NCBI GenBank assembly: GCA_902500715.1 | Contig: CABVRO010000008.1 | Coordinates: forward strand, 1 to 54,178 | Direction: 5' to 3' | Origin: an uncultured Nitrospira sp. | GTDB taxonomy: Bacteria > Nitrospirota > Nitrospiria > Nitrospirales > Nitrospiraceae | DNA: 54,178 bases | In this document: positions 26,473-34,456 of the stretch, in pieces | How the letters are laid out: every line of letters begins with the position of its first letter | Numbering within the stretch: position 1 is the first letter of the stretch | Program-made: the position numbers and the translations under genes | The notes under the pieces: generated by a model | The model's input: the letters and a program-made list of their open reading frames with translations, nothing else | What the model was told of the DNA's origin: nothing | The model's database searches: none

Positions 26473-27620
26473 AGCCGAGGAAGATCGCCGTCGTATCCGA
26501 AGCCAGGGCTACCTACGGCTATGTCAAACGGGTGATGCACTTGATCGAACAATCCGAGCGGCTGGAATTGCAACTCATCGTGACCGGCATGCACCTGTTG
26601 AAGGAATATGGATCGTCGATCAATGAAATCGTACGGGACGGGTTTACGCCGTCCGCCCGTGTCGACATGTATGTGGGCGGGGATACACCGACGGCCTGGT
26701 CGAAATCGCTGGGCGTTGAAATGCAAGGGTTGGCGCAGGTGTTCGACATGCTGAAGCCGGATCTTCTGCTGGTCGCGGGAGACCGCGCCGAAATCCTGGC
26801 GGCGACGGTTACGGCGGCCTATATGAATATTCCGGTTGCGCACATTCAATCCGGGGACCTGTCCGGCCACATCGACGGGTCTGCCCGTCACGCCATTACC
26901 AAGCTGGCTCACATCCACCTTCCGGCTTGTGAAGATTCTGCCGAGCGGGTCCGGAAAATGGGTGAGGAACCCCGGCGGATTTTCAACGTCGGCGCTCCGC
27001 AACTGGACGACGTCGTGCACGGCAAGAAGATGGACCGCAACGAACTGGTGAGGGTCTTCGGGGTGGATTTCGAGAAGCCGGTGTTGCTCGTCATCCAGCA
27101 TGCGGTATTGGCGGAAGTGCATCTGGCCAAGAAGCAGATGGAAGAGACGTTGGCCGCTGTGAAGGACAGCGGCTATCAGGCGCTCGTGATCTATCCCAAC
27201 GTGGATGCGGCCGGACAGGAAATCATCGGCGTTATCCGGCAGCACGAGCAGGTTCCAACGATCAGAACGTTCAAGAATCTGGAGCGGGAAGTGTTTCTCA
27301 GCCTCCTGACCGCTGTGTCGGTACTCATCGGCAATTCCAGCGTCGGCATTCTGGAAGCGCCGTCGTTCAAGTTGCCGGCGTTGGACATCGGCAGCCGCCA
27401 GACCGGCCGTATGCGGGCGTGTAATGTGATCACCGTGCCGGAATTCGACCGTCGGCTGATCGGCCAGGCAATCGAGCGGGCGTTGCACGACGCTCAGTTC
27501 CGGGCCACACTGAAGACCTGTGAGAATCCCTACGGCGACGGCAACAGTTCGGAACGAATATGCAAGGTGCTGGAAGAGGTCGATCTCGGCAGCATCCTCA
27601 ACAAACAGATGACGTACTAG
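26469..27620 (+). CDS. neuC: UDP-N-acetylglucosamine 2-epimerase (hydrolysing) family protein
   Basis: Makes N-acetylmannosamine (or a 4-substituted 6-deoxy analogue) plus UDP, the substrate of NeuB. A 383-residue GT-B-like fold begins RKIAVVSEARATYGYVKRVM. LLLVAGDRAEILAATVTAAYMNIPVAHIQSGDLSG and SARHAITKLAHIHLPA carry the conserved Asp/Arg/His of the epimerase active site, and IGNSSVGILEAPSFKLPALDIGSRQTGR is the UDP-binding region. The hydrolysing subfamily is indicated by the NeuB neighbour and the HAITKLAH motif. The ATG is in an ATGA overlap with the neuB-like stop. No aminotransferase accompanies it, which favours the simple ManNAc route. Confidence 0.9.
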   Translation: MKPRKIAVVSEARATYGYVKRVMHLIEQSERLELQLIVTGMHLLKEYGSSINEIVRDGFTPSARVDMYVGGDTPTAWSKSLGVEMQGLAQVFDMLKPDLLLVAGDRAEILAATVTAAYMNIPVAHIQSGDLSGHIDGSARHAITKLAHIHLPACEDSAERVRKMGEEPRRIFNVGAPQLDDVVHGKKMDRNELVRVFGVDFEKPVLLVIQHAVLAEVHLAKKQMEETLAAVKDSGYQALVIYPNVDAAGQEIIGVIRQHEQVPTIRTFKNLEREVFLSLLTAVSVLIGNSSVGILEAPSFKLPALDIGSRQTGRMRACNVITVPEFDRRLIGQAIERALHDAQFRATLKTCENPYGDGNSSERICKVLEEVDLGSILNKQMTY

Positions 27621-27634
27621 AGGACTGATCGCGT

Positions 27635-28633
27635 ATGAACGCTCCTGTGTTAGTGACCGGCGGAGCCGGCTGTATCGGAATTCAAGTCTGCCGTGAGTTG
27701 GATCGGCGCGGCATCGAGGTGCATCTGCTGGATTTGGGCGAACAGATCGCCCGTGTCAGGAAGGCGCTGCCGGAAAAGGCCAAGGTGTTTTACGGCTCGA
27801 TTCTGGACATCTCCTCGATTCGCGAGGCGATGGACGGTTGCGGGGCGGTCATTCATCTGGCCGCGCTGCTGGGTGTACGACGGACGGAGGTCAATCGCTT
27901 ACGCTGCCTCGAAATCAACGTGGACGGCACGAAACGGGTGCTGGACTGTGCGATTCAACACCGGATCAAGCGGCTGGTGTTCGCCTCCTCGTCGGAGGTC
28001 TATGGCGAGCCCATCGAGAATCCCATCACCGAAGACACGATCACGCAGGGGAAAACTGTCTATGCGGTAAGCAAACTCGCCGGCGAAGAACTCTGTATCG
28101 GCTATGCGCAACGCTATCCTGAATTCGAACCGGTCATTCTGCGCTTCTTCAATGCCTATGGCCCCTATCAGGCCGCGCAATTCGTCCTGCCCAAGTTCAT
28201 TCAGAATGCCATGACGGGGAAGCCGATCGTGATCAACGGCAGCGGCGATCAAATCCGGTCCTATTGCTATGCTGAGGATACCGCCCGGGGCGTTGTGGAA
28301 GCCCTGATCAGGCCCGAAGCTGCCGGTCAGGTGATCAATCTCGGCAACAGCGACCGGCCGATCTCATTGAAGGATCTGGCGGATCTCGTGGTCAAGACGA
28401 GCGGGAGTTCCTCGGTGGAAATCAAATATGCCGCCGACTTTCAAGGGACTGACCGTCACGCGAGCCGCGAAATTCATCGCCGCTACTGTTCCGGAGAAAA
28501 GGCGAAACGGCTATTAGGATTTGAGTCGCGTGTGCCGTTGGAAGAGGGCATCCGACGGATCATTGAAATGAACAGCATTTTTGAAAAATGGGAAAGCACC
28601 GAGTTGCCGTACCTGATCGATGAGATGACCTAA
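27635..28633 (+). CDS. NAD-dependent sugar-nucleotide epimerase/dehydratase
   Basis: A 332-residue extended short-chain dehydrogenase with TGGAGCIG near residues 8-15, VIHLAALLGV, FASSSEVYG and a catalytic YAVSK. FFNAYGPYQAAQFVLPKFIQNAM and RSYCYAEDTARGV are typical of the UDP-glucose 4-epimerase/WbpP group. The start lies 15 bases after the neuC-like gene. It may produce UDP-GalNAc or UDP-galactose, or make the 4-keto-6-deoxy intermediate of a modified nonulosonate; sequence does not settle this. It lacks the UDP-GlcNAc 4,6-dehydratase Met-X3-Lys signature of PseB-like inverting enzymes, having a normal Tyr-X3-Lys. Confidence 0.85.
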   Translation: MNAPVLVTGGAGCIGIQVCRELDRRGIEVHLLDLGEQIARVRKALPEKAKVFYGSILDISSIREAMDGCGAVIHLAALLGVRRTEVNRLRCLEINVDGTKRVLDCAIQHRIKRLVFASSSEVYGEPIENPITEDTITQGKTVYAVSKLAGEELCIGYAQRYPEFEPVILRFFNAYGPYQAAQFVLPKFIQNAMTGKPIVINGSGDQIRSYCYAEDTARGVVEALIRPEAAGQVINLGNSDRPISLKDLADLVVKTSGSSSVEIKYAADFQGTDRHASREIHRRYCSGEKAKRLLGFESRVPLEEGIRRIIEMNSIFEKWESTELPYLIDEMT

Positions 28634-28668
28634 CCTAACAGGAGACCGCACCTCGTCCGCGCGCCTTC

Positions 28669-30357
28669 ATGACCCATCCCAACTGGAAAACGTCTCTCAA
28701 GCGCGTCCTTTCTCGCGTCCACGTGCTTTCCGCCGCCCGCGCTCTTCAGTATCATCTTCGAAAGAGTGTGGATCGCGCATTCCGTGATCAGGAAGCCGCT
28801 CTCGATCAAGCATTTCGACGGTTCGCCGCTGACTACGGGGCCGCGTTTCGTCGTGCCGCGCCGCCGGAAGCTTCCGACCCCCGGCGAGTGTTGGTGGTCA
28901 GTTCGGGGTCTTTAGGTCAGTTGGTTGAGATCGCTCTCGTCACGGCGTTCCGGTTGGCCGGCTATCGACCGGTGATCTTGACGGACTATGACCGGTGGAT
29001 GGGCGCCTATTACCGCGAGATCGGTGTTCAAGAGCATCTGTACTGGGACGAGTGCTTCCGGCAGGTGCCGATGGCCGAGGCTGTGCAGTTGATGGCATCC
29101 ATCGGTTCCTTCGAGCAGCTGATCAAGACCGACTATTGCGGCGCCCGGATCGGAAAGTATGCGGCCTCGACGGTATTGCGCCACTTGCGGGTGGGACGGC
29201 TCGATCTCTCAGACCGGAGTGTTTGCGACGCGCTCCTGCCGTTTCTTCATCGCGCCATGTGTTATGCCAGGACAGCGGAGGCCATCGTCGAAACCCTTCG
29301 TCCGCAACTCGTGCTGTCCGTGGATACGGGGTACAGCCCGCGCGGAGAACTGTTCGATCTCTGTCTGGCCGCCGGCATCGACACGATCACATGGAATGCT
29401 GCGCACCGGAACAATCAGTTGATGCTCAAGCGCTACAGCCGGGGAAACCGCGACGTCCATCCGGCCTCGCTGTCGGCTTCCACGTGGAGCGAATTACAAG
29501 CCAAGCCGTGGACGGAGGCGGATCGTAATCTCCTTCGGCACGAACTGGTCGGCAGCTACACCAGCGGCGAATGGTACAGCGAGGTCGGTACCCAGTTTCA
29601 CACGAAGCTGGAAGATCCCGTTGAAGTTCGGCGCACCCTAGGTTTGGAGGATGGAAAGAAAACCGTCGTGATCTTTCCGCATATCTTCTGGGACGGCACC
29701 TTCTTCTATGGAACCGATCTGTTCGAGAGCTACGAAGAATGGTTCGTGGAGACGATGAAGGTGGCGTATGCGAATCCTTGCGTGAACTGGATCGTCAAGA
29801 TTCATCCCGCCAACATCGTCAAGAACATGAGAGACGGAGTCGGGTCCGAGCCGTCCGAGCTGACGGCGATCCGGTCGCTTGACGGGAGTCCGCCGCCGCA
29901 TGTGCGCATCATTCAGCCCGACAGTCGCCTGAGTACGCTTTCTCTGTACTCCGTCATGGACTATTGTGTGACGGTTCGTGGAACCGTGGGGATTGAAGCG
30001 GCCAGTTTTGGCATTCCCGTGTTGACCGCGGGGACCGGGCGATACGACCGGCTCGGGTTCACCGTCGACTCCCAATCGAGAGGTCAATTTTTGGACCGTT
30101 TGGCGCACATTCAGGATCTCCCTTCGCTCACGGCCCGGGAGCGCGAGTTGGCGGAGCGATTTGCTTATGGTGTGTTCATCGCGCGCCCGCTGACGCTACG
30201 CGCGGTGGCGTTGGAATATCAGCGCGATGCCAAGGCGAGCCTGCAGACCAGGGTCTGCCTGCCGAAAGGGCAGGACCTGCGCGCGGCGGCCGATCTGAGC
30301 GCGCTCGCTGCGTGGATTCAATCCGGACAGGAAGATTTTCTCTCGCCGCATGCCTAA
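28669..30357 (+). CDS. KpsC/KpsS-like capsule transferase, candidate CMP-sugar transferase
   Basis: A 562-residue protein with a basic, amphipathic N-terminus (residues 1-50). An N-domain begins around RRVLVVSSGSLGQLVEIALV, and a C-terminal GT-B half has KKTVVIFPHIFWDGTFFYGTD, the VKIHP motif (His379-Pro380) and VRGTVGIEAASFGIPVL (436-452). The HP motif followed by a (T/S)-V-G-x-E-A block is shared by Kdo transferases of capsule export (KpsC, KpsS) and by bacterial sialyltransferases, both of which use CMP-sugars. It follows the nonulosonate cassette directly, so transfer of the CMP-nonulosonate is a reasonable inference. It could also be another phosphate-sugar transferase of the same superfamily. 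Confidence 0.7.
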   Translation: MTHPNWKTSLKRVLSRVHVLSAARALQYHLRKSVDRAFRDQEAALDQAFRRFAADYGAAFRRAAPPEASDPRRVLVVSSGSLGQLVEIALVTAFRLAGYRPVILTDYDRWMGAYYREIGVQEHLYWDECFRQVPMAEAVQLMASIGSFEQLIKTDYCGARIGKYAASTVLRHLRVGRLDLSDRSVCDALLPFLHRAMCYARTAEAIVETLRPQLVLSVDTGYSPRGELFDLCLAAGIDTITWNAAHRNNQLMLKRYSRGNRDVHPASLSASTWSELQAKPWTEADRNLLRHELVGSYTSGEWYSEVGTQFHTKLEDPVEVRRTLGLEDGKKTVVIFPHIFWDGTFFYGTDLFESYEEWFVETMKVAYANPCVNWIVKIHPANIVKNMRDGVGSEPSELTAIRSLDGSPPPHVRIIQPDSRLSTLSLYSVMDYCVTVRGTVGIEAASFGIPVLTAGTGRYDRLGFTVDSQSRGQFLDRLAHIQDLPSLTARERELAERFAYGVFIARPLTLRAVALEYQRDAKASLQTRVCLPKGQDLRAAADLSALAAWIQSGQEDFLSPHA

Positions 30358-30405
30358 CACGAGTCCCTTACTCTGCAGTCCACATTACAGTTCAAGGTTG
30401 TCGTC

Positions 30406-32361
30406 ATGTGCGGCATAGCCGGAATGGCGGGGCCCGGAGCCGCTGAGGTTGTCCGTGTCATGACCGGTGCGCTGGTCCATCGTGGCCCGGACGACGGCGG
30501 TCATTACGACGATCCTCCGGCCAAGATTTGCCTGGGCATGCGGCGGCTCAGTATTCTGGATCTCGCGCACGGCCACCAGCCGATGGCGAATCCCGAGCAG
30601 TCCGTGTGGATCGTCTACAACGGCGAAATTTTCAACGCTCCGGATCTGCGACGCGAACTTGAGGAACGCGGGCACCGGTTTCACACGGCGAATTCCGATA
30701 CCGAAACGCTGCTGCGATTATACGACGAGAAGCAGGAGGGCATGCTGGCGGAGTTGAACGGCATGTTCGCCTTCGTGCTCCACGACAAGCGGCGCAACGT
30801 TTTATTCGGCGCGCGAGACCGGGTGGGGATCAAGCCGCTGTATTATGCACGGCGGCCCGATGCGTTTGCGTTTGCATCAGAACTGAAGAGTCTACTGCGG
30901 ATGCCCGGCCTTGCTCGTACGCTCGATGAGAGCAGCCTCTCCCACTACCTGACGCTGCGGTTCGTTCCGGGGACGGCTTCCATCATCCGGGGCGTGTCCC
31001 GGCTTGCGCCGGGTCATTGGTTTCGCTACGACTTGAAGACCGGCCGATTCGAAACCCGCTCGTATTGGCGTCCTTCATTTGCACCGCAAGAAGATCGGTC
31101 GGTGGGGGAATGGAGTGAGCTGGTTCGAGCCGAGTTGGGGGCCGCGGTTCGTCGTTGGAGTCTCAGCGATGTGCCGATCGGCTGCTCGCTGTCCGGTGGA
31201 TTGGACTCATCCAGCATCGTCGGATTACTCGCGGAGAGTGGCCACCGTCGGCTGAAAACCTATTCGCTCGGATTTGCGGGGGAGGGCGCCGCCGACCTCG
31301 ATGAGTTACCACTCGCGCGCGCGGTCGCGCAGCGGTGGGGGACCGACCATCATGAATTGGTGCTCCGGCCGGAGGATCTGCTGCGTGACTTGCTTAAAAT
31401 GGTGTGGTCGTTGGATGAACCGTACGGAGGAGGGTTGCCGTCCTGGTATGTGTTCCAGTTCATGCAGCAAGACGTCAAGGTCGGGATGACGGGAACCGGC
31501 GGCGATGAATTGTTCGGAGATTACGGGCGGTACGTTCAGCTGGAACAGCGGACCGCGCCGGGGACGCAGGCCACCCCGCTGCCGGCATGGCTGGAGCGGG
31601 GCTGGCTGTTAGTTGAGTCGCTGGTCGACCGTCTTCCGCATGGCATCGGAGGTTTACGACAGAAGGAGCGGTGGCGTCACTATCCGCAGGTCCGGCGTGA
31701 TCCGTTCGGATGGAACTACGTGCAGGCCTTCTATTACCTGTCCGAGTCCATGAAACGGAACGAGGTCCTGGCGCCTCCGCCGGACGGGAGAATCATACAG
31801 GACACGGTGGAACTGTTGCGAGAATATTACCGGGAATCCCAGAGTGAGCAGCCCCGCGATGCCGTGATGCACCTGGCGATGCGGACGCAGTTGCCGGAAG
31901 AGTTCCTGTTTATGACCGATCGGTTCTCAATGGCCCATTCATTGGAGGCGCGCGTGCCGTTTTTGGATCACCTGTTCGTCGAGGCGGTCATGCGTATTCC
32001 GGCCCAGATTCGGACGAAGCCGGAGGACCCCAAGTATTTGCTCCGGCAGGCCCTGCGTGATCTGTTGCCTGATGACCTGCTGCAAGCGCCGAAGCGTGGG
32101 TTTGTAATCCCGACGGCCCAGTGGTTACGTGGGCCCCTCCGTCCGCTGGCTGAACGGCTACTCGCGCCCGCCAGGCTGGCCGAGCAGGGATTATTCCGAC
32201 CCGAGTTTTATGCGCGGTTCGTTCGCCCCCATGTTGAAGGCCGGGCGGACTACCATCCGCAGGTCTGGACGGCCCTCATGTTTCAGCTGTGGCACAATCT
32301 GTATGTCGAACAGGCGCTGACCGAATGTCCGAATTTTTCCTGGCAGGAGTTGTGCCATTAG
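30406..32361 (+). CDS. asnB: Asparagine synthetase-like glutamine amidotransferase (second copy)
   Basis: A 651-residue AsnB-type protein: nucleophile Cys2 in MCGIAGM, HRGPDDGG, RRLSILDLAHG, YNGEIFN, then the PP-loop SGGLDSSS from residue 263 and a C-terminal APKRGFVIP segment. Both glutaminase and synthetase active sites look intact. It is related to the copy at 11646 but clearly diverged. A second AsnB in a glycan locus suggests a separate amidation, for example of a sugar carboxylate or an aminoacyl group, although one copy could be the cell's asparagine synthetase. The start at 30406 is fixed by Cys2. Confidence 0.88.
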   Translation: MCGIAGMAGPGAAEVVRVMTGALVHRGPDDGGHYDDPPAKICLGMRRLSILDLAHGHQPMANPEQSVWIVYNGEIFNAPDLRRELEERGHRFHTANSDTETLLRLYDEKQEGMLAELNGMFAFVLHDKRRNVLFGARDRVGIKPLYYARRPDAFAFASELKSLLRMPGLARTLDESSLSHYLTLRFVPGTASIIRGVSRLAPGHWFRYDLKTGRFETRSYWRPSFAPQEDRSVGEWSELVRAELGAAVRRWSLSDVPIGCSLSGGLDSSSIVGLLAESGHRRLKTYSLGFAGEGAADLDELPLARAVAQRWGTDHHELVLRPEDLLRDLLKMVWSLDEPYGGGLPSWYVFQFMQQDVKVGMTGTGGDELFGDYGRYVQLEQRTAPGTQATPLPAWLERGWLLVESLVDRLPHGIGGLRQKERWRHYPQVRRDPFGWNYVQAFYYLSESMKRNEVLAPPPDGRIIQDTVELLREYYRESQSEQPRDAVMHLAMRTQLPEEFLFMTDRFSMAHSLEARVPFLDHLFVEAVMRIPAQIRTKPEDPKYLLRQALRDLLPDDLLQAPKRGFVIPTAQWLRGPLRPLAERLLAPARLAEQGLFRPEFYARFVRPHVEGRADYHPQVWTALMFQLWHNLYVEQALTECPNFSWQELCH

Positions 32362-32385
32362 GTGTTTTTCTCCAAACAGCGCGCC

Positions 32386-33621
32386 ATGAACATTCTCCAT
32401 CTCAGCACAGAGTACAACCTGGGCGGGTCCGGCCGGGCGGCCTATCGAATCCATTCGAGCCTCATGCGGCGGGGCCATACCTCGCGTATGCTCGTTTCGG
32501 GGCTGGTGCATGGTGCTTCGGACGCGGGACCGATTTGGGGCAGCATGCCATGGCGCGCGGCGGATTGGCTGGCGCGCCGGGCGACCGATGCCTTGAGTCT
32601 GCAGTATCTCTTCCTGCCTTCGTCCTGGCGGTTGCTGCGCCATCCCTGGTTTCAGGCTGCCGATGTCGTGCAGCTTTATAATACGCACGGCGGGTATTTC
32701 AGCCATTCCGTGTTGGGCGTCGCCAGTCGGCGCAAGCCGTTTGTCTGGCGTCTGTCGGACATGTGGCCCCTGACCGGCCATTGTTGTTATTCCTATGATT
32801 GCGACCGGTGGAAAACGGGATGCGGGGCCTGCCCGTTGTTGAATGACGAGCCTGCCTTGAGGACGGATCGGACGGCGTTGCTGTGGCGAACGAAGCAGCG
32901 TATCTATGCCGATGCGAATGTGACCTTGGTGGCGCCGTCGCGATGGATCGCCGGGCTGGCTGAGCAAAGCCAGCTGGTCGGGCATTGGCCGGTGCGAGTG
33001 ATTCCGAACGGTCTGAACCTGAGCGTGTTTCGACCGATCGATCGAGCGTCGGCCCGAGCGGTATTAGGGCTCCCGCAGGATGAGGATCTCGTATTGTTCA
33101 GCTCCGTGGAGACGCAGGCCTATCGCAAGGGCGGCACCTTCGTCACAGAGGCTGTGAACGCCCTCAAGGGGAAGACTCGGAAGCCGTTTCGCCTGTTGGT
33201 GGTCGGGAACCGCGCCAGTGAATGGGAGACCGCCGTGAATGTCCCTGTGACGGCCATCGAGACCGTGAAAGACGACCATCTGTTGGCGATTCTCTACTCG
33301 GCGGCGGATCTGTTCGTCCATCCTGCCCTCGCGGATAATCTCCCGAACGGTGTGCTGGAAAGTCTGGCCTGCGGCACTCCGGTGGTGGCCTTCGACGTAG
33401 GTGGTGTAGGGGAAGCCGTACGACCGATGGAGACCGGTTACCTGGCGCGCTGCAAGGATGCCGGCGACCTGTCGGAGGGCATCAAGTGCCTCCTGGACGA
33501 TCCTGATCTGCGGCGACGGCTGCGCACACGGTGTCGTGAGGTTGCGGAAACCGAGTACGATATGGAGTTGCAGACGCAGCGGTTCGAGGAGTTGTATGAG
33601 ACGGTGATCCATGGCCGATAG
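32386..33621 (+). CDS. Family 4 glycosyltransferase (WcaC-like, Cys-rich insert)
   Basis: About 411 residues from the ATG at 32386; a GTG at 32362, abutting the asnB stop, is an alternative. It begins MNILHLSTEYNLGGSGRAAYRIH. A characteristic insert, SDMWPLTGHCCYSYDCDRW followed by KTGCGACP, has five cysteines and is shared with colanic-acid WcaC-type transferases, perhaps binding a metal. The donor domain has VETQAYRKGGTFV and ADNLPNGVLESLACGTPVVAFDVGG, where the EX7E first Glu is replaced by Asn (NLPNGVLE). It ends overlapping the next methyltransferase by 11 bases. Sugar specificity unknown. Confidence 0.85.
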   Translation: MNILHLSTEYNLGGSGRAAYRIHSSLMRRGHTSRMLVSGLVHGASDAGPIWGSMPWRAADWLARRATDALSLQYLFLPSSWRLLRHPWFQAADVVQLYNTHGGYFSHSVLGVASRRKPFVWRLSDMWPLTGHCCYSYDCDRWKTGCGACPLLNDEPALRTDRTALLWRTKQRIYADANVTLVAPSRWIAGLAEQSQLVGHWPVRVIPNGLNLSVFRPIDRASARAVLGLPQDEDLVLFSSVETQAYRKGGTFVTEAVNALKGKTRKPFRLLVVGNRASEWETAVNVPVTAIETVKDDHLLAILYSAADLFVHPALADNLPNGVLESLACGTPVVAFDVGGVGEAVRPMETGYLARCKDAGDLSEGIKCLLDDPDLRRRLRTRCREVAETEYDMELQTQRFEELYETVIHGR

Positions 33622-34456
33622 TAGGGCCGTGAATTTCCCCGAAACCTCCTACGGGATCGTGAAGCGCCTGCGGACGATCGAGGCCTGGACGGCGGGGGTT
33701 GCGCAGCGACTGGACACTCCGTCGCTTTCGATTTTGGATTTCGGGTGCGGCACGGGCGATCATGTGACCTATCCCCTGGCCTGTCTTGGCCATCGCGTGC
33801 TGGGGGTGGACATGCATGAGCCGTCCATTCAGGAAGCACAACGAAGATATCCGCTGCCGAACCTTTTGTTTCAAACCGGCCGGCTCGAGTCGTTGATCCA
33901 GGAAGGGGTGGCCGTCGATCTGATTATTTGTTCGGAAGTCCTCGAACATCTCCAGCAGCCACAAGACTGTCTCAGCCTCCTACGGCGTCTGTTGAAGCCG
34001 AACGGGGCGTTAATAATTACCACCCCCAACGGCTATGGATCGTACGAAATGTTCTGTCGCCTACAACGAGGTCTGACCAGAATCGGGATCGATCAGGTAG
34101 TTCGCCGCCTGGTGCATGCGCTGCGGGCGATGCAAGCCCGATCCGTTGAGGCGGCGGCGCCGGTGCAGACCGCGCTCCAACAGGAGCAGGTCGGATTTTT
34201 GAATTTCGAATCCGGCCATGTGCAGTTTTTCCGGGTGCGGCATCTCCTGGACATCTTCGCCGCGGGCGGCTTTCGCGTGACGGAACGGCGGGCCAGGACC
34301 TTTCTCTGCGGGCCGTACATCGATGTGCTGCTGCGCGTGCCGCCGTTTCGGCAGGCGCTCTACCGATTGAACAATCGAGTTGCCGACTGGCTGCCGTTTT
34401 CGTGGTCCGCCGACTGGATGTTTCTCCTCGAGCCGGCTGAAAAGAGGATCGGGTGA
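33611..34456 (+). CDS. Class I SAM-dependent methyltransferase
   Basis: A 281-residue protein with SILDFGCGTGDHVTYPLACLG (motif I), GVDMHEPSIQEAQ (motif II), DLIICSEVLEHLQQPQDCLSLLRRLLKPNGALIITTPNGYGSYE (motifs IV-VI). The C-terminal 90 residues include a hydrophobic end and FRVRHLLDIFAAGGFRV. This is the UbiG/Methyltransf_23 type common in exopolysaccharide loci. It overlaps the preceding glycosyltransferase by 11 bases and the following one by GTGA, so it belongs to a tightly coupled trio. The likely substrate is a sugar of the lipid-linked glycan. Confidence 0.82.
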   Translation: MADSRAVNFPETSYGIVKRLRTIEAWTAGVAQRLDTPSLSILDFGCGTGDHVTYPLACLGHRVLGVDMHEPSIQEAQRRYPLPNLLFQTGRLESLIQEGVAVDLIICSEVLEHLQQPQDCLSLLRRLLKPNGALIITTPNGYGSYEMFCRLQRGLTRIGIDQVVRRLVHALRAMQARSVEAAAPVQTALQQEQVGFLNFESGHVQFFRVRHLLDIFAAGGFRVTERRARTFLCGPYIDVLLRVPPFRQALYRLNNRVADWLPFSWSADWMFLLEPAEKRIG

